64,000 nt of DNA from Tahibacter soli. Its GTDB lineage: Bacteria; Pseudomonadota; Gammaproteobacteria; Xanthomonadales; Rhodanobacteraceae. This document shows positions 13,001 through 20,010 of the stretch, piece after piece. The stretch spans positions 558,001-622,000 of the forward strand of contig NZ_JAOVZO020000003.1 in the NCBI RefSeq assembly GCF_025717065.2. Direction: 5' to 3'. Each line of letters opens with the position of its first letter. Positions within the stretch are counted from its first letter, which is position 1. The position numbers and the translations under genes were made by a program. The notes below the pieces were generated by a model. It was not told the DNA's origin, searched no databases, and saw only the letters and a list, made by a program, of their open reading frames with translations.

Positions 13001-13908
13001 CGCCGAAGCCGGCGCCGGGCGCGGCGCAGACCGATCCGCTCGACGGGGTCGCGCCGTCCACCATTCCTCCTTTGCACGTCGCGATCGGCGACTTTCGTCT
13101 GGGCACGGCGGTGTTCGGCGAAACGCGCCTGGAAAGCGTGCCGGCCGGCAACGGCATGCGCATCGACCAGTTCGACACGCGCTCGCCGTCGCTGCAGATG
13201 CACGCGCGCGGCGAGTGGACCGGCGACGGGCGCACGCACAAGACGGCGATCGACATGGACCTGACCGCCGAAGACATCGGCCGCATGCTCTCGTCGCTCG
13301 GCTTCTCGGGCCTGTTCGACGGCGGCCAGACGCTCGCGCACATCGACGCGAGCTGGGCCGGATCGCCCGCGACGTTTTCGCCGTCGCGGCTCGACGGAAA
13401 ACTCAAGCTCAACGTCAACGAAGGCCGCGTGCTCGACGTCGAGCCCGGCGTCGGGCGCATCTTCGGCCTGTTCTCGGTGCGCGAGATTCCGCGCCGCCTG
13501 GCGCTCGACTTCGGCGACTTCTTCAAGACCGGCATGAGCTTCACGTCGATCGCCGGCGAATTCGACCTGCGCGACGGCAGCGCGTACACGCAGAACCTGC
13601 ACATCGCGAGCCCCGCCGCCGACATCCGCATCAGCGGCCGCACGGGCCTGAAGGCGAAGGACTACGACCAGCAGATGGTCGTCACGCCGCGCGTGGGCGG
13701 CACGTTCACGGTCGTCGGCGCGCTCGCCGGCGGCCCCGCCGGCGCGGCGGCGGGGCTCGCGGTGCAGACGCTGTTCAACAAGGCGATCAACCAGGTGACG
13801 AGCGCGCGCTACCACGTCGGCGGCAGCTGGGACAAACCCGACATCAAGCTCATCTCCAAGGAGCGCGCGCGCAAGTCGAAGGCTGCCGAGCAGCCGGTCA
13901 AGAAGTGA
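10060..13908 (+). CDS. YhdP-family AsmA-like transport protein
   Basis: A 1282-residue protein with one N-terminal membrane helix (about residues 14-37) followed by a long beta-rich periplasmic region. The order fits the YhdP family (DUF3971 plus C-terminal AsmA-2 domain). Such proteins are thought to bridge the inner and outer membranes and help phospholipid transport. The C-terminal part carries the AsmA-like segment GRIFGLFSVREIPRRLALDF and the Gly-Ala-rich stretch LAGGPAGAAAGLAV. The start is GTG at 10060. Its place directly after rng is conserved in Xanthomonadales and other Gammaproteobacteria. Confidence 0.9.
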   Translation: MTPWRRRLRRLRLALTFTCATLIIVAAVVVALVQALLPHIAAHPERVAAFLSERLQRPVSIDEVHGEWAGVGPVLRLEGVHIAAVDVASPPLVIPQAEIALDFSAWARSNRRFSEFRLIGLDLSLTRGDDGRWNVSGLTGGDAAASEGDNPLLMLGALVVRNARVRVVDSSQSLDVVVRADELRLLNWGERHRLLGLVRRDGSTGRPLEVIADYDAAGQSGRAYLGARDTDFAALLDGFSARDLRLGGGSGRVQVWADLRAGAIDSAQVSFDVAGLDVVPDAAARDAPAPLATGLARVSGIASWRRAANGWRFDVAKLRAARDAREPPETQASVVAGTDAAGAPEYRFTSQQLDLSTLAALAALPGLASDGLREWLAEASPRGQILDAAARCGGACDGGDFDLSAKLAGLSLASVGKKPGVDRLDAQIMGDAGAIVLHVPEQAAVVRYPRKFREPFLLSRFGGDIAAFRIDGAWRVETDALDLEGNGYALQARGGIELPDDGTKPLLDLYALVAYADVRAAHYFLPIGDLGPNTTKWLEQGLIAGTIDNARATVRGDLDDWPFRDLGGRFDARVEISGLTLDYSPGKWPRAEGVATVAEFVNNGLRAQASGNVLGAHASSAVAVIPDFKDAVLELDVEGEGGGPELLDVLHASPLGERYADELKGIAIGGRGALKFRLDLPLKPEVPGKIHGEVDLTDARMEAKKWNVDFAGATGKLKFDDGGFVGGPFAIRYRDVPARFTVAVGDGTVERSNAVEAKLEGNLPMSVVFADFQTLKAWWPKFPGSSDWTAEVAIPRPGAADKATTLRLRSELRGTAIQLPAPLDKLEGDAMPIDIALNLPVEGSPITIALGDVARLRGRLPSPSRSTFAATLALGDAMPQTVPNDGIAVSGHASLIDLSGWTGVGFGAGPDLITSVDLSADRARIGGGEFRDVGFKIDDRPDGVGFVFTGPTIAGTVHVPKADIVKSGITVQLDRLHWPESPKPAPGAAQTDPLDGVAPSTIPPLHVAIGDFRLGTAVFGETRLESVPAGNGMRIDQFDTRSPSLQMHARGEWTGDGRTHKTAIDMDLTAEDIGRMLSSLGFSGLFDGGQTLAHIDASWAGSPATFSPSRLDGKLKLNVNEGRVLDVEPGVGRIFGLFSVREIPRRLALDFGDFFKTGMSFTSIAGEFDLRDGSAYTQNLHIASPAADIRISGRTGLKAKDYDQQMVVTPRVGGTFTVVGALAGGPAGAAAGLAVQTLFNKAINQVTSARYHVGGSWDKPDIKLISKERARKSKAAEQPVKK

Positions 13909-13998
13909 CGCCTTGACGCGTATCCGGCGCGCGCGGATGATCGATCGCGACCGGGGGTAGAAATCAAGTAGTTCACTTCCTGGCGCGCGTTGCAGCCG

Positions 13999-14024
13999 CG
14001 CGCTCCGATGCCCATTGGAGCGCG
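13999..14024 (+). promoter_or_regulatory. Hairpin burying the ribosome binding site of the next gene
   Basis: CGCGCTCCGAT (13999-14009) pairs with 14014-14024 over 11 positions with one G-T pair around a four-base GCCC loop. The right arm contains the GGAG Shine-Dalgarno at 14017-14020, six bases before the ATG at 14027. In mRNA this would hide the ribosome site. It may be a translational control element or an RNA thermometer-like switch. Confidence 0.6.
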
Positions 14025-14026
14025 TC

Positions 14027-14914
14027 ATGACCGGTCACGTTCGAGCTGTGTTTTTGTCTTGTGTATTTGTCTTTTCGTCGGCCCCGGCCGTGGCGCAGAA
14101 CGCCGCGCCGCTGCGCTGGCTCGTTCCTGCCTACGAAAATCCCTGCTGCCGGGCCGGGCCGGCGATGTGGTCGACGCTGATCGCGGCGGCGCAGGCGCGG
14201 CCGGACGAACTGGCGGTGATCTTCAATCCGCACAACGGGCCGGGTGCCTCGCCGATCGATCCGAACTACGTCGGCACGAACGGGCAGGGGCCGCTGCGCA
14301 CGCTGCTGCAGACGCAGGCGCGCGTCGTCGGCTACGTCTACACGGCCGACGCGACGCGCGATCCCGCGCTCGTGCGCGCCGACATCGCGCGCTACTACAG
14401 CGGCGCGTACTGGCGCGGCCTCGCGCTGCGGCCCGACGGCGTGTTCTTCGACAACGTCTCGCCGGACCTCGCGAACGTCGGCTACTACCGCGGCCTCGTC
14501 GCCTACCTGCGCACCTTCGACGCGAACGCCGTCGCGATCGGCAATCCCGGCGTCGCCGGTACGACCAATCCGACGAACCAGACGACCTACACCGCAGCCG
14601 ACTACGGCGCCGCGTTCGACGTCATGGTCGCGCGCGAGGACTACGACACGCCGTTCAACCACGGCTACGTCGCGCCCGTCTGGCTCGGCGCGCCGAACGC
14701 CGCGGCGCTCGGCTTCATCGCGCACGGCGCGACGACGCCGATGCGCATCCGCGTGTCGATGAGCCGCGCGTTCGCGCGCGGCGCGCAATGGTTGTACGTC
14801 ACCGACGACGTGCGTGCGCACGCGCAGGACAATCCGTACGACGTGCTGTCGACGTACTGGTCGACGCAGGTCGCGCTCGTCGGCGATCTGCTCTTCGCCG
14901 ACCATTTCGACTGA
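14027..14914 (+). CDS. Secreted Spherulin-4-like glycoside hydrolase family protein
   Basis: The 295-residue protein has a signal peptide (SCVFVFSSAPAVAQ) and then a TIM-barrel-like domain: WLVPAYENP near the start, LAVIFNPHNGPG, a conserved RVVGYVYT, then GVFFDNVSPD. This matches the Spherulin-4 family (PF12138), related to endo-alpha-1,4-polygalactosaminidases acting on amino-sugar polymers. Activity here is inferred from family only. The last residues, LLFADHFD, resemble the acidic-aromatic tail of two other secreted proteins of this window. The start at ATG 14027 is chosen over TTG 14015 because that TTG lies in the ribosome site. It stands where Xanthomonadales often carry a nitrilase gene. 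Confidence 0.8.
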   Translation: MTGHVRAVFLSCVFVFSSAPAVAQNAAPLRWLVPAYENPCCRAGPAMWSTLIAAAQARPDELAVIFNPHNGPGASPIDPNYVGTNGQGPLRTLLQTQARVVGYVYTADATRDPALVRADIARYYSGAYWRGLALRPDGVFFDNVSPDLANVGYYRGLVAYLRTFDANAVAIGNPGVAGTTNPTNQTTYTAADYGAAFDVMVAREDYDTPFNHGYVAPVWLGAPNAAALGFIAHGATTPMRIRVSMSRAFARGAQWLYVTDDVRAHAQDNPYDVLSTYWSTQVALVGDLLFADHFD

Positions 14915-14952
14915 GCGCCCCGGTGTTTTTCGCAGCACGATCGGGCACTTGC

Positions 14953-14976
14953 GCAAGCCGGCGGTCGCCGGCTTGC
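14953..14976. terminator. Perfect hairpin between the Spherulin-4-like gene and tldD
   Basis: A ten-base perfect inverted repeat (14953-14962 with 14967-14976) has a GGTC loop. It lacks a T-run, so intrinsic termination is possible but not certain. Confidence 0.45.
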
Positions 14977-15046
14977 CTCGCGCGGGGGTTGTGGCCTACC
15001 GTTCCGCCCCTATTTCACCCGCATCGCACCGTCCGGAAAACCCCGA

Positions 15047-16489
15047 ATGAATTCTCTGATCGCGCAGGCCAGCGACCGTTTGTTGCGCCCCGGCGGCCTC
15101 GATACCGGCCAGCTCGACCGCGTCTTCGCGCGCATCATGGGGCCCGGCGTCGACGCCGCGGACCTGTATTTCCAGCACTCCCGGTCCGAGTACTGGATGC
15201 TCGAAGACGGCATCGTCAAGGAAGGCAGCCATTCGATCGAACAGGGCGTCGGCGTGCGCGCGCTCTCGGGCGAGAAGACCGGCTTTGCGTATTCCGACGA
15301 CATCGTGCTGCCGCAGCTGCTCGACGCGGCCGGCGCGGCGCGCGCGGTCGCCAAGGCCGGCGCGAACGGCGTCGGCAAGGCGCTCGCGCTCGCTTCGGGG
15401 CGCTCGCTGTATCGACCGGTCGATCCCGTCGACAGCCTCGGCAACGCCGACAAGATCGCCGTGCTGCGCAAAATCGACGCGTACGCGCGTTCGCTCGATC
15501 CGCGCGTGACGCAGGTCGTCGTCAGCCTGTCGGCGGCGCTCGACACCGTGCTCGTGGCCGCGGCCGACGGCACGCTCGGCGCCGACGTGCGCCCGCTCGT
15601 GCGCTTCAACGTGCAGGTGATCGCCGAACAGAACGGCCGGCGCGAACAGGGCCATGCCGGCGGCGGCGGTCGCTACGACTACGCCGAACTCCTGGCCGAA
15701 GGCCGCGCGCACGCCTGGGCGCGCGAAGCGGTGCGACTGGCGCTCGTCAATCTCGACGCGGTGGACGCGCCGGCCGGCAGCATGACCGTCGTGCTCGGCC
15801 CGGGCTGGCCCGGCGTGCTGCTGCACGAAGCGATCGGCCACGGCCTCGAAGGCGACTTCAACCGCAAGGGCACGTCCGCGTTCTCCGGCCGCATGGGCGA
15901 GCGCGTCGCGGCACCCGGCGTTACCGTTGTGGACGACGGTACTTTGTCGAGCCGCCGCGGTTCGCTCAGCATCGACGACGAAGGCGTGCCGACCGAGCGC
16001 ACCGTGCTGATCGAAGACGGCATCCTGAAGGGCTACATGCAGGACAAGCTCAACGCGCGCCTGATGGGCCAGCGTCCGACCGGCAACGGCCGGCGCGAGT
16101 CGTTCGCGCACCTGCCGATGCCGCGCATGACGAACACCTACATGCTCGCGGGAGAACGCGATCCGGCCGAGATCATCGCGTCGGTCAAGCGCGGCCTGTA
16201 CGCGGTGAACTTCGGCGGCGGCCAGGTCGACATCACCAACGGCAAGTTCGTGTTCTCGGCGAGCGAGGCGTACCTCATCGAAGACGGCAAGGTGACGCGT
16301 CCGGTCAAGGGCGCGACGCTGATCGGCTCGGGGCCCGAAGTGCTCACGCGCGTGTCGATGATCGGCAACGACCTGCACCTCGACGAAGGCGTCGGCGTGT
16401 GCGGCAAGGACGGCCAGAGCGTGCCGGTCGGCGTCGGTCAGCCGACGCTGCGCATCGACGCGATGACCGTCGGTGGCACGGCGGCTTGA
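15047..16489 (+). CDS. tldD: Metalloprotease TldD
   Basis: TldD and PmbA (TldE) form a cytoplasmic zinc protease heterodimer that trims peptides such as microcin B17 precursor and the CcdA antitoxin. The zinc site HExxxH is visible as HEAIGH at residues 260-265 (in [14 protein letters not shown]), which is the catalytic hallmark of the TldD subunit. The length is 480 residues, as expected. The ATG at 15047 starts the family sequence. Its partner pmbA lies 600 bp downstream, separated by yjgA on the other strand. Confidence 0.95.
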   Translation: MNSLIAQASDRLLRPGGLDTGQLDRVFARIMGPGVDAADLYFQHSRSEYWMLEDGIVKEGSHSIEQGVGVRALSGEKTGFAYSDDIVLPQLLDAAGAARAVAKAGANGVGKALALASGRSLYRPVDPVDSLGNADKIAVLRKIDAYARSLDPRVTQVVVSLSAALDTVLVAAADGTLGADVRPLVRFNVQVIAEQNGRREQGHAGGGGRYDYAELLAEGRAHAWAREAVRLALVNLDAVDAPAGSMTVVLGPGWPGVLLHEAIGHGLEGDFNRKGTSAFSGRMGERVAAPGVTVVDDGTLSSRRGSLSIDDEGVPTERTVLIEDGILKGYMQDKLNARLMGQRPTGNGRRESFAHLPMPRMTNTYMLAGERDPAEIIASVKRGLYAVNFGGGQVDITNGKFVFSASEAYLIEDGKVTRPVKGATLIGSGPEVLTRVSMIGNDLHLDEGVGVCGKDGQSVPVGVGQPTLRIDAMTVGGTAA

Positions 16490-16498
16490 GCGGCTTGC

Positions 16499-17038
16499 TT
16501 ATTCCTGCTCGTCGTTCACCGCGAACAGTTCGCGCAGCTCGCGAAACAGCTCGCGGAACGCGTGCGGCGGACGGTTCTCGTTGCGCTCGACGCGCGCCTG
16601 GCGCGCCAGCGTGCGCAGGTGCTGCCGGTCGGCGTGGGGAAACAGTTCCAGAAGTGCGGAAAGCGCATCGTCGCCCTGTTCGATCAGGCGTTCGCGCCAG
16701 TCTTCCAGGCGATGCAGTTCGGCGGTTTCGCGGCGCGACAGATCGCGGTCGTGATCGAGGGCGGCGCGCAGCGCTTCGAGTTCTTCGTCTTCGCGCCGGC
16801 GCATCTGCTTGGCGAGGAACTGGATCTCGCGCTTGCGCGCGATGTGCTGCGTGATGCGGCGCGTGTGCATGATCGCCGCGCGCAGATCGTCGTCGAGCGG
16901 CAGGTGCGCCAGCTGCGTCTCGGACAGATTGACCAGGCGCTCGGCGAGGTCGAACACGGCCAGCGCCTCGCGCCGGCGCTGGCTGCGGCTCGGCTCGTCG
17001 TGCGCGGCGTCGTCGGTGTCGAAATCCGGATCGCTCAT
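16499..17038 (-). CDS. yjgA: YjgA (DUF615) ribosome-associated protein
   Basis: A small, highly charged helical protein of 179 residues. E. coli YjgA co-purifies with late 50S ribosome assembly intermediates. The conserved core is seen in SQRRREALAVFDLAERLV and the C-terminal FPHADRQHLRTLARQA and FRELFRELRELF. The start ATG (first base 17038, MSDPDFDTDD) is chosen for its acidic family N-terminus and a GAG ribosome site; the frame is open further upstream. It sits antisense between tldD and pmbA, and its start lies 37 bp from the divergent pmbA. Confidence 0.9.
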   Translation of the reverse strand: MSDPDFDTDDAAHDEPSRSQRRREALAVFDLAERLVNLSETQLAHLPLDDDLRAAIMHTRRITQHIARKREIQFLAKQMRRREDEELEALRAALDHDRDLSRRETAELHRLEDWRERLIEQGDDALSALLELFPHADRQHLRTLARQARVERNENRPPHAFRELFRELRELFAVNDEQE

Positions 17039-17075
17039 GGATCGTCTCAGTGAATCAAGATTCGAAGGATAGGCT

Positions 17076-18428
17076 GTGAACCCGCAAATCGCCAATCAAG
17101 ACGCGAGCCAGGTCGAACTCGACCGCCTCGCCGAACTCTCGCAGGACGTGATCCGCCGCTGCATCGCCGCGGGCGCGAGCGAAGCGGAAGTCGGTGCGAG
17201 CGTCGATAGCGGCCTCGCCGCCAGCGTGCGCCTCGGCGAGACCGAAACGATCGAACACACGCGCGACCGCTCGTTCGGCGTGACCGTGTATTTCGGCAAG
17301 CGCAAGGGCTCGGCGAGCACCGCCGACCTCAAGCCCGAGTCGATCGCGCAGACGATCGAGCAGGCGTGCGCGATCGCGCGCTACACCGAGGAAGACCCCG
17401 CCGCCGGCCTCGCCGACCGCGAGCGCATGGCGCGCGAGTTTCCCGACCTCGACCTGTGGCATCCGTGGGACGTGAGCGTCGAGCGCGCGCTGGAACTCGG
17501 CCTTGCGATCGAAGACGCCGGCCGCGCGGTGGCGGGCATCACCAATTCCGAAGGCGCGTCGGTCGAGGTCGGTTCGACGCTGTCGGTGTACGCCAATTCG
17601 CACGGCTTCGTCGGCCGCGAGCGCGGCACGCGCCACATGCTGTCGGTCGCGCTGCTCGCCGAAGACGACGCCGGCATGCAGCGCGACTATTGGTACGACG
17701 CGGTGCGCTCGGCAGCCGATTTCATGCCGGCCGCCGAACTCGGCCGCAAGGCCGCCGAACGCACGCTCGCGCGCCTGGGCGCGCAGCCGCTGACGACGCG
17801 GCAGTGCCCGGTGCTGTTCGCGCCCGAAGTCGCGCGCGGCCTGATCGGCCATCTCGTGTCGGCCGTCAGCGGCGGTGCGCTGTATCGCAAGGCCAGCTTT
17901 CTCGTCGACGCGAAAGGCAAGCGCGTGCTGCCCGAATTCGTCGACATCGTGGAAGATCCGTTCCTGCGCCGCGGCCACGGTTCGGCGTCGTTCGACGCCG
18001 AGGGCGTCGCGACGACGAAGAGCGCGCTGGTCGAAGGCGGCGTGCTGCAGCGCTACGTGCTGTCGAGCTATTCGGCGCGCAAGCTCGGCCTCGCCTCGAC
18101 CGGCAACTGCGGCGGCATCCACAACCTCATCGTCAGCACCGGCGACGATGATTTTGCCGCAATGTTGAAAAAGCTCGGCACCGGCCTCCTCGTCACCGAA
18201 ATGATGGGGCAGGGCGTCAACACCGTGACCGGCGACTACTCGCGCGGCGCCGCCGGCTTCTGGGTCGAGAACGGTGCGATCGTGCATCCGGTCGAGGAAA
18301 TCACGATCGCGTCGAACCTCAAGGACATGTACGCGAACATCGTCGCGATCGGCAGCGACATCGATCCGCGCTCGCACATCAAGGTGGGTTCGATCCTGAT
18401 CGAACGCATGACGGTCGCCGGAGCGTAG
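17076..18428 (+). CDS. pmbA: Metalloprotease subunit PmbA (TldE)
   Basis: Partner of TldD in the peptide-degrading TldD/E complex. The 450-residue protein shows the family features DRSFGVTVYFGKRKGSAST and, near the C-terminus, MGQGVNTVTGDYSRGAAGFWVENG; the catalytic HExxxH is absent, as expected for this subunit. The start is GTG at 17076 with GAAGGA just upstream. Its TAG stop overlaps the first two bases of the 164-bp element copy B. Confidence 0.95.
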   Translation: MNPQIANQDASQVELDRLAELSQDVIRRCIAAGASEAEVGASVDSGLAASVRLGETETIEHTRDRSFGVTVYFGKRKGSASTADLKPESIAQTIEQACAIARYTEEDPAAGLADRERMAREFPDLDLWHPWDVSVERALELGLAIEDAGRAVAGITNSEGASVEVGSTLSVYANSHGFVGRERGTRHMLSVALLAEDDAGMQRDYWYDAVRSAADFMPAAELGRKAAERTLARLGAQPLTTRQCPVLFAPEVARGLIGHLVSAVSGGALYRKASFLVDAKGKRVLPEFVDIVEDPFLRRGHGSASFDAEGVATTKSALVEGGVLQRYVLSSYSARKLGLASTGNCGGIHNLIVSTGDDDFAAMLKKLGTGLLVTEMMGQGVNTVTGDYSRGAAGFWVENGAIVHPVEEITIASNLKDMYANIVAIGSDIDPRSHIKVGSILIERMTVAGA

Positions 18429-18590
18429 TGGCCTGCAACAGACAAATCGAAAGCAGCTCGCTCGTCCCGGCCGCGCAGAACTTGCTGCTCACTCGGCCGA
18501 TAGCGGGTGCTATCGGCGTCGCTCCGCAGCGGCGTCCTGCACGATGCGTCCTTCGCGATCCCTCTTCCGATTCATCTGTTACAGGCCACT
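18427..18590 (+). repeat. 164-bp structured element, copy B (before zur)
   Basis: Same length and a gap-free match to 8380-8543. The ends pair over 20 of 23 positions, and the central hairpin (CCGATAGC, loop GGGT, GCTATCGG) is perfect. It begins inside the pmbA stop codon and ends five bases before the zur ATG at 18596. Both copies have the same orientation relative to the following gene. The zur ribosome site is not obvious and would lie within the right arm. Confidence 0.85.
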
Positions 18591-18595
18591 AGCGT

Positions 18596-19096
18596 ATGAT
18601 CCCGGCCATGACGGCGCACGCGCACCCCAAGCACAAACACGGCCCGCACCAGCATCGGCACGATGCGCGGGGCTTCGTGCGCGCCGTGGCCGAGGCGTGT
18701 GAAAGCCGCGGCCTGCGGCTGACGCCGCTGCGCCTGCGCGTGCTCGAGCTGATCGCCGACAACGGCAAGCCGGTCAAGGCGTACGATCTGCTCGACAAGC
18801 TCAAGGACGAACGCGCGGGCGCGGCGCCGCCGACGGTCTATCGCGCGCTCGACTTTCTGCTCGAAAATAGCTTTATCCACAAGCTCGAATCGATCAACGC
18901 GTACGTCTCGTGCCACCACCCCGAGGAATCGCACCAGGTGCCGTTTCTGATCTGTGACGAGTGCGCGAGCGCCGTGGAGATCTGCGACGAGGGCGTGGCC
19001 AGGCTCCTCGGCGAGCAGGCGCGCGAGCACGGGTTCAAGCCGCGCGCGCAGACGCTCGAAGTGCACGGCGTCTGCGCCGACTGCGCGAAGGCGTGA
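18596..19096 (+). CDS. zur: Zinc uptake regulator Zur (Fur family)
   Basis: Fur-family metal-responsive repressor, 166 residues: a winged helix (about residues 40-100, with TPLRLRVLELI and PPTVYRALDFL) then a dimerisation/metal domain. Two structural zinc pairs are visible, CDEC at 120-123 and CADC at 160-163, plus the SCHHPEESHQ segment. A His-rich N-terminal stretch (residues 8-22) may bind metal. Zur rather than Fur is inferred from the Cys pairs, the His content and the ZnuD-like receptor with a Zur-like operator 7 kb downstream. ATG 18608 is an alternative start. The gene begins directly after element copy B. Confidence 0.88.
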   Translation: MIPAMTAHAHPKHKHGPHQHRHDARGFVRAVAEACESRGLRLTPLRLRVLELIADNGKPVKAYDLLDKLKDERAGAAPPTVYRALDFLLENSFIHKLESINAYVSCHHPEESHQVPFLICDECASAVEICDEGVARLLGEQAREHGFKPRAQTLEVHGVCADCAKA

Positions 19097-19115
19097 CCTG
19101 AGAACACGCGATCCT

Positions 19116-19143
19116 GCGGCGGGTGCCGGTCGGCGCCCGCCGC
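19116..19143. terminator. Convergent terminator hairpin, zur / hypothetical gene
   Basis: Arms 19116-19127 and 19132-19143 pair over 12 positions (one G-T) around GGTC, between two convergent genes. No T-run is present. Confidence 0.5.
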
Positions 19144-19150
19144 GCCCGCG

Positions 19151-19924
19151 TTACGGCGTCACGCGGATACTGTGGATGAAACGCCGCATCCCGCTCGCCC
19201 CGAAGTGCCAGTTCAGGCAGGCCGGAATGCCGACCGGCGACGACTGGCGCAGTTCGATGCCGACGATGTCGTCGCGCGGTCCCGGCGGAAACACGAACGT
19301 CGTTTCTTCGCCGCCGCTGCACAACCCGGAACCGAGCGCGATTTCCGCGCCGGACGCGCGCAGGAGAAACGCATCGAACGCGTCGCCGGAGCGCAACAGC
19401 AGGAGCCGGCCGTAGGCCGCGCAGTTCTGCGCCGGCGTCAGCGTCAGCCGGAACTTGCCGGTGACGGGACCGCCGGGTTCGTCGAACATGTCGTAGAAGT
19501 TGAAGTCGTCGTACGGCGAGACGCGGCCCGGGCGCGGCAGTCCGTTGTCGTAGTACACCGTGTACGGCGTCGTGCGATTGATGACCGGCACGAAGCTCGC
19601 GCGCCGGTCGATGCCGTCCTCGAAGTCCGCGACGACGCCGTTCGCGACGACGTAGATCGTGCGCTTGTCGCCGATCGCGCGCGGAACGTCGCCGGCGACG
19701 GCGCCTGCATGCCGTTCTCGGTTGCGCACGTCGTCCTCGAACAGCGTGTGATCGTCCGGACCGCGCAGACCGGCCAGCGTCAGCGTGTGAGCGCCGGCGC
19801 TCAGCAGCAGCGCGTCGAACGTATGGGTGCGGAAGGTTTTGCGGCATCGCGTATAGGTATACAATGATCGTCGCGGTATCTGGTTCGTCGACGGCGACTG
19901 CGGCCGGTTGCGGGGCTGGCCCAT
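19151..19924 (-). CDS. Hypothetical protein, start uncertain
   Basis: An open frame of 257 codons with protein-like composition from about residue 35 onward. It is beta-rich, with DDFNFYDMFDEPGG, GKFRLTLTPAQNC, FDAFLLRAS and a C-terminal Gly-Ile-rich part ending FIHSIRVTP. It has no signal peptide or domain I recognise. The only ATG gives a poor N-terminus; an alternative TTG near 19863 would start closer to the folded part. An out-of-frame ATG near 19853 hints that the gene may be frameshifted or a 3' remnant. It is convergent with zur and divergent from the sensor gene at 20011. Confidence 0.5.
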   Translation of the reverse strand: MGQPRNRPQSPSTNQIPRRSLYTYTRCRKTFRTHTFDALLLSAGAHTLTLAGLRGPDDHTLFEDDVRNRERHAGAVAGDVPRAIGDKRTIYVVANGVVADFEDGIDRRASFVPVINRTTPYTVYYDNGLPRPGRVSPYDDFNFYDMFDEPGGPVTGKFRLTLTPAQNCAAYGRLLLLRSGDAFDAFLLRASGAEIALGSGLCSGGEETTFVFPPGPRDDIVGIELRQSSPVGIPACLNWHFGASGMRRFIHSIRVTP

Positions 19925-20010
19925 CCGTTCCGGTGCACCGGTTCGCGTTCCGCATCCGATTCGGCGACAAGCCGGCGGAACGCCCGGCGCACTCCGGAGA
20001 GGGAGGGCGC

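Noticed and set aside
13913-13941. TTGACG with GATGAT as a promoter for the Spherulin-4-like gene
   Set aside because: The -10 box is poor. Transcription from upstream genes is equally likely, so I did not list it.
17096-18377. Antisense reading frame across pmbA
   Set aside because: It is the mirror of a well-conserved gene and has no start signal or domain.
19864-20010. Upstream ATG start for the hybrid sensor gene
   Set aside because: The extra 49 residues are low in conserved pattern and overlap the divergent gene. GTG 20011 has a much better ribosome site.
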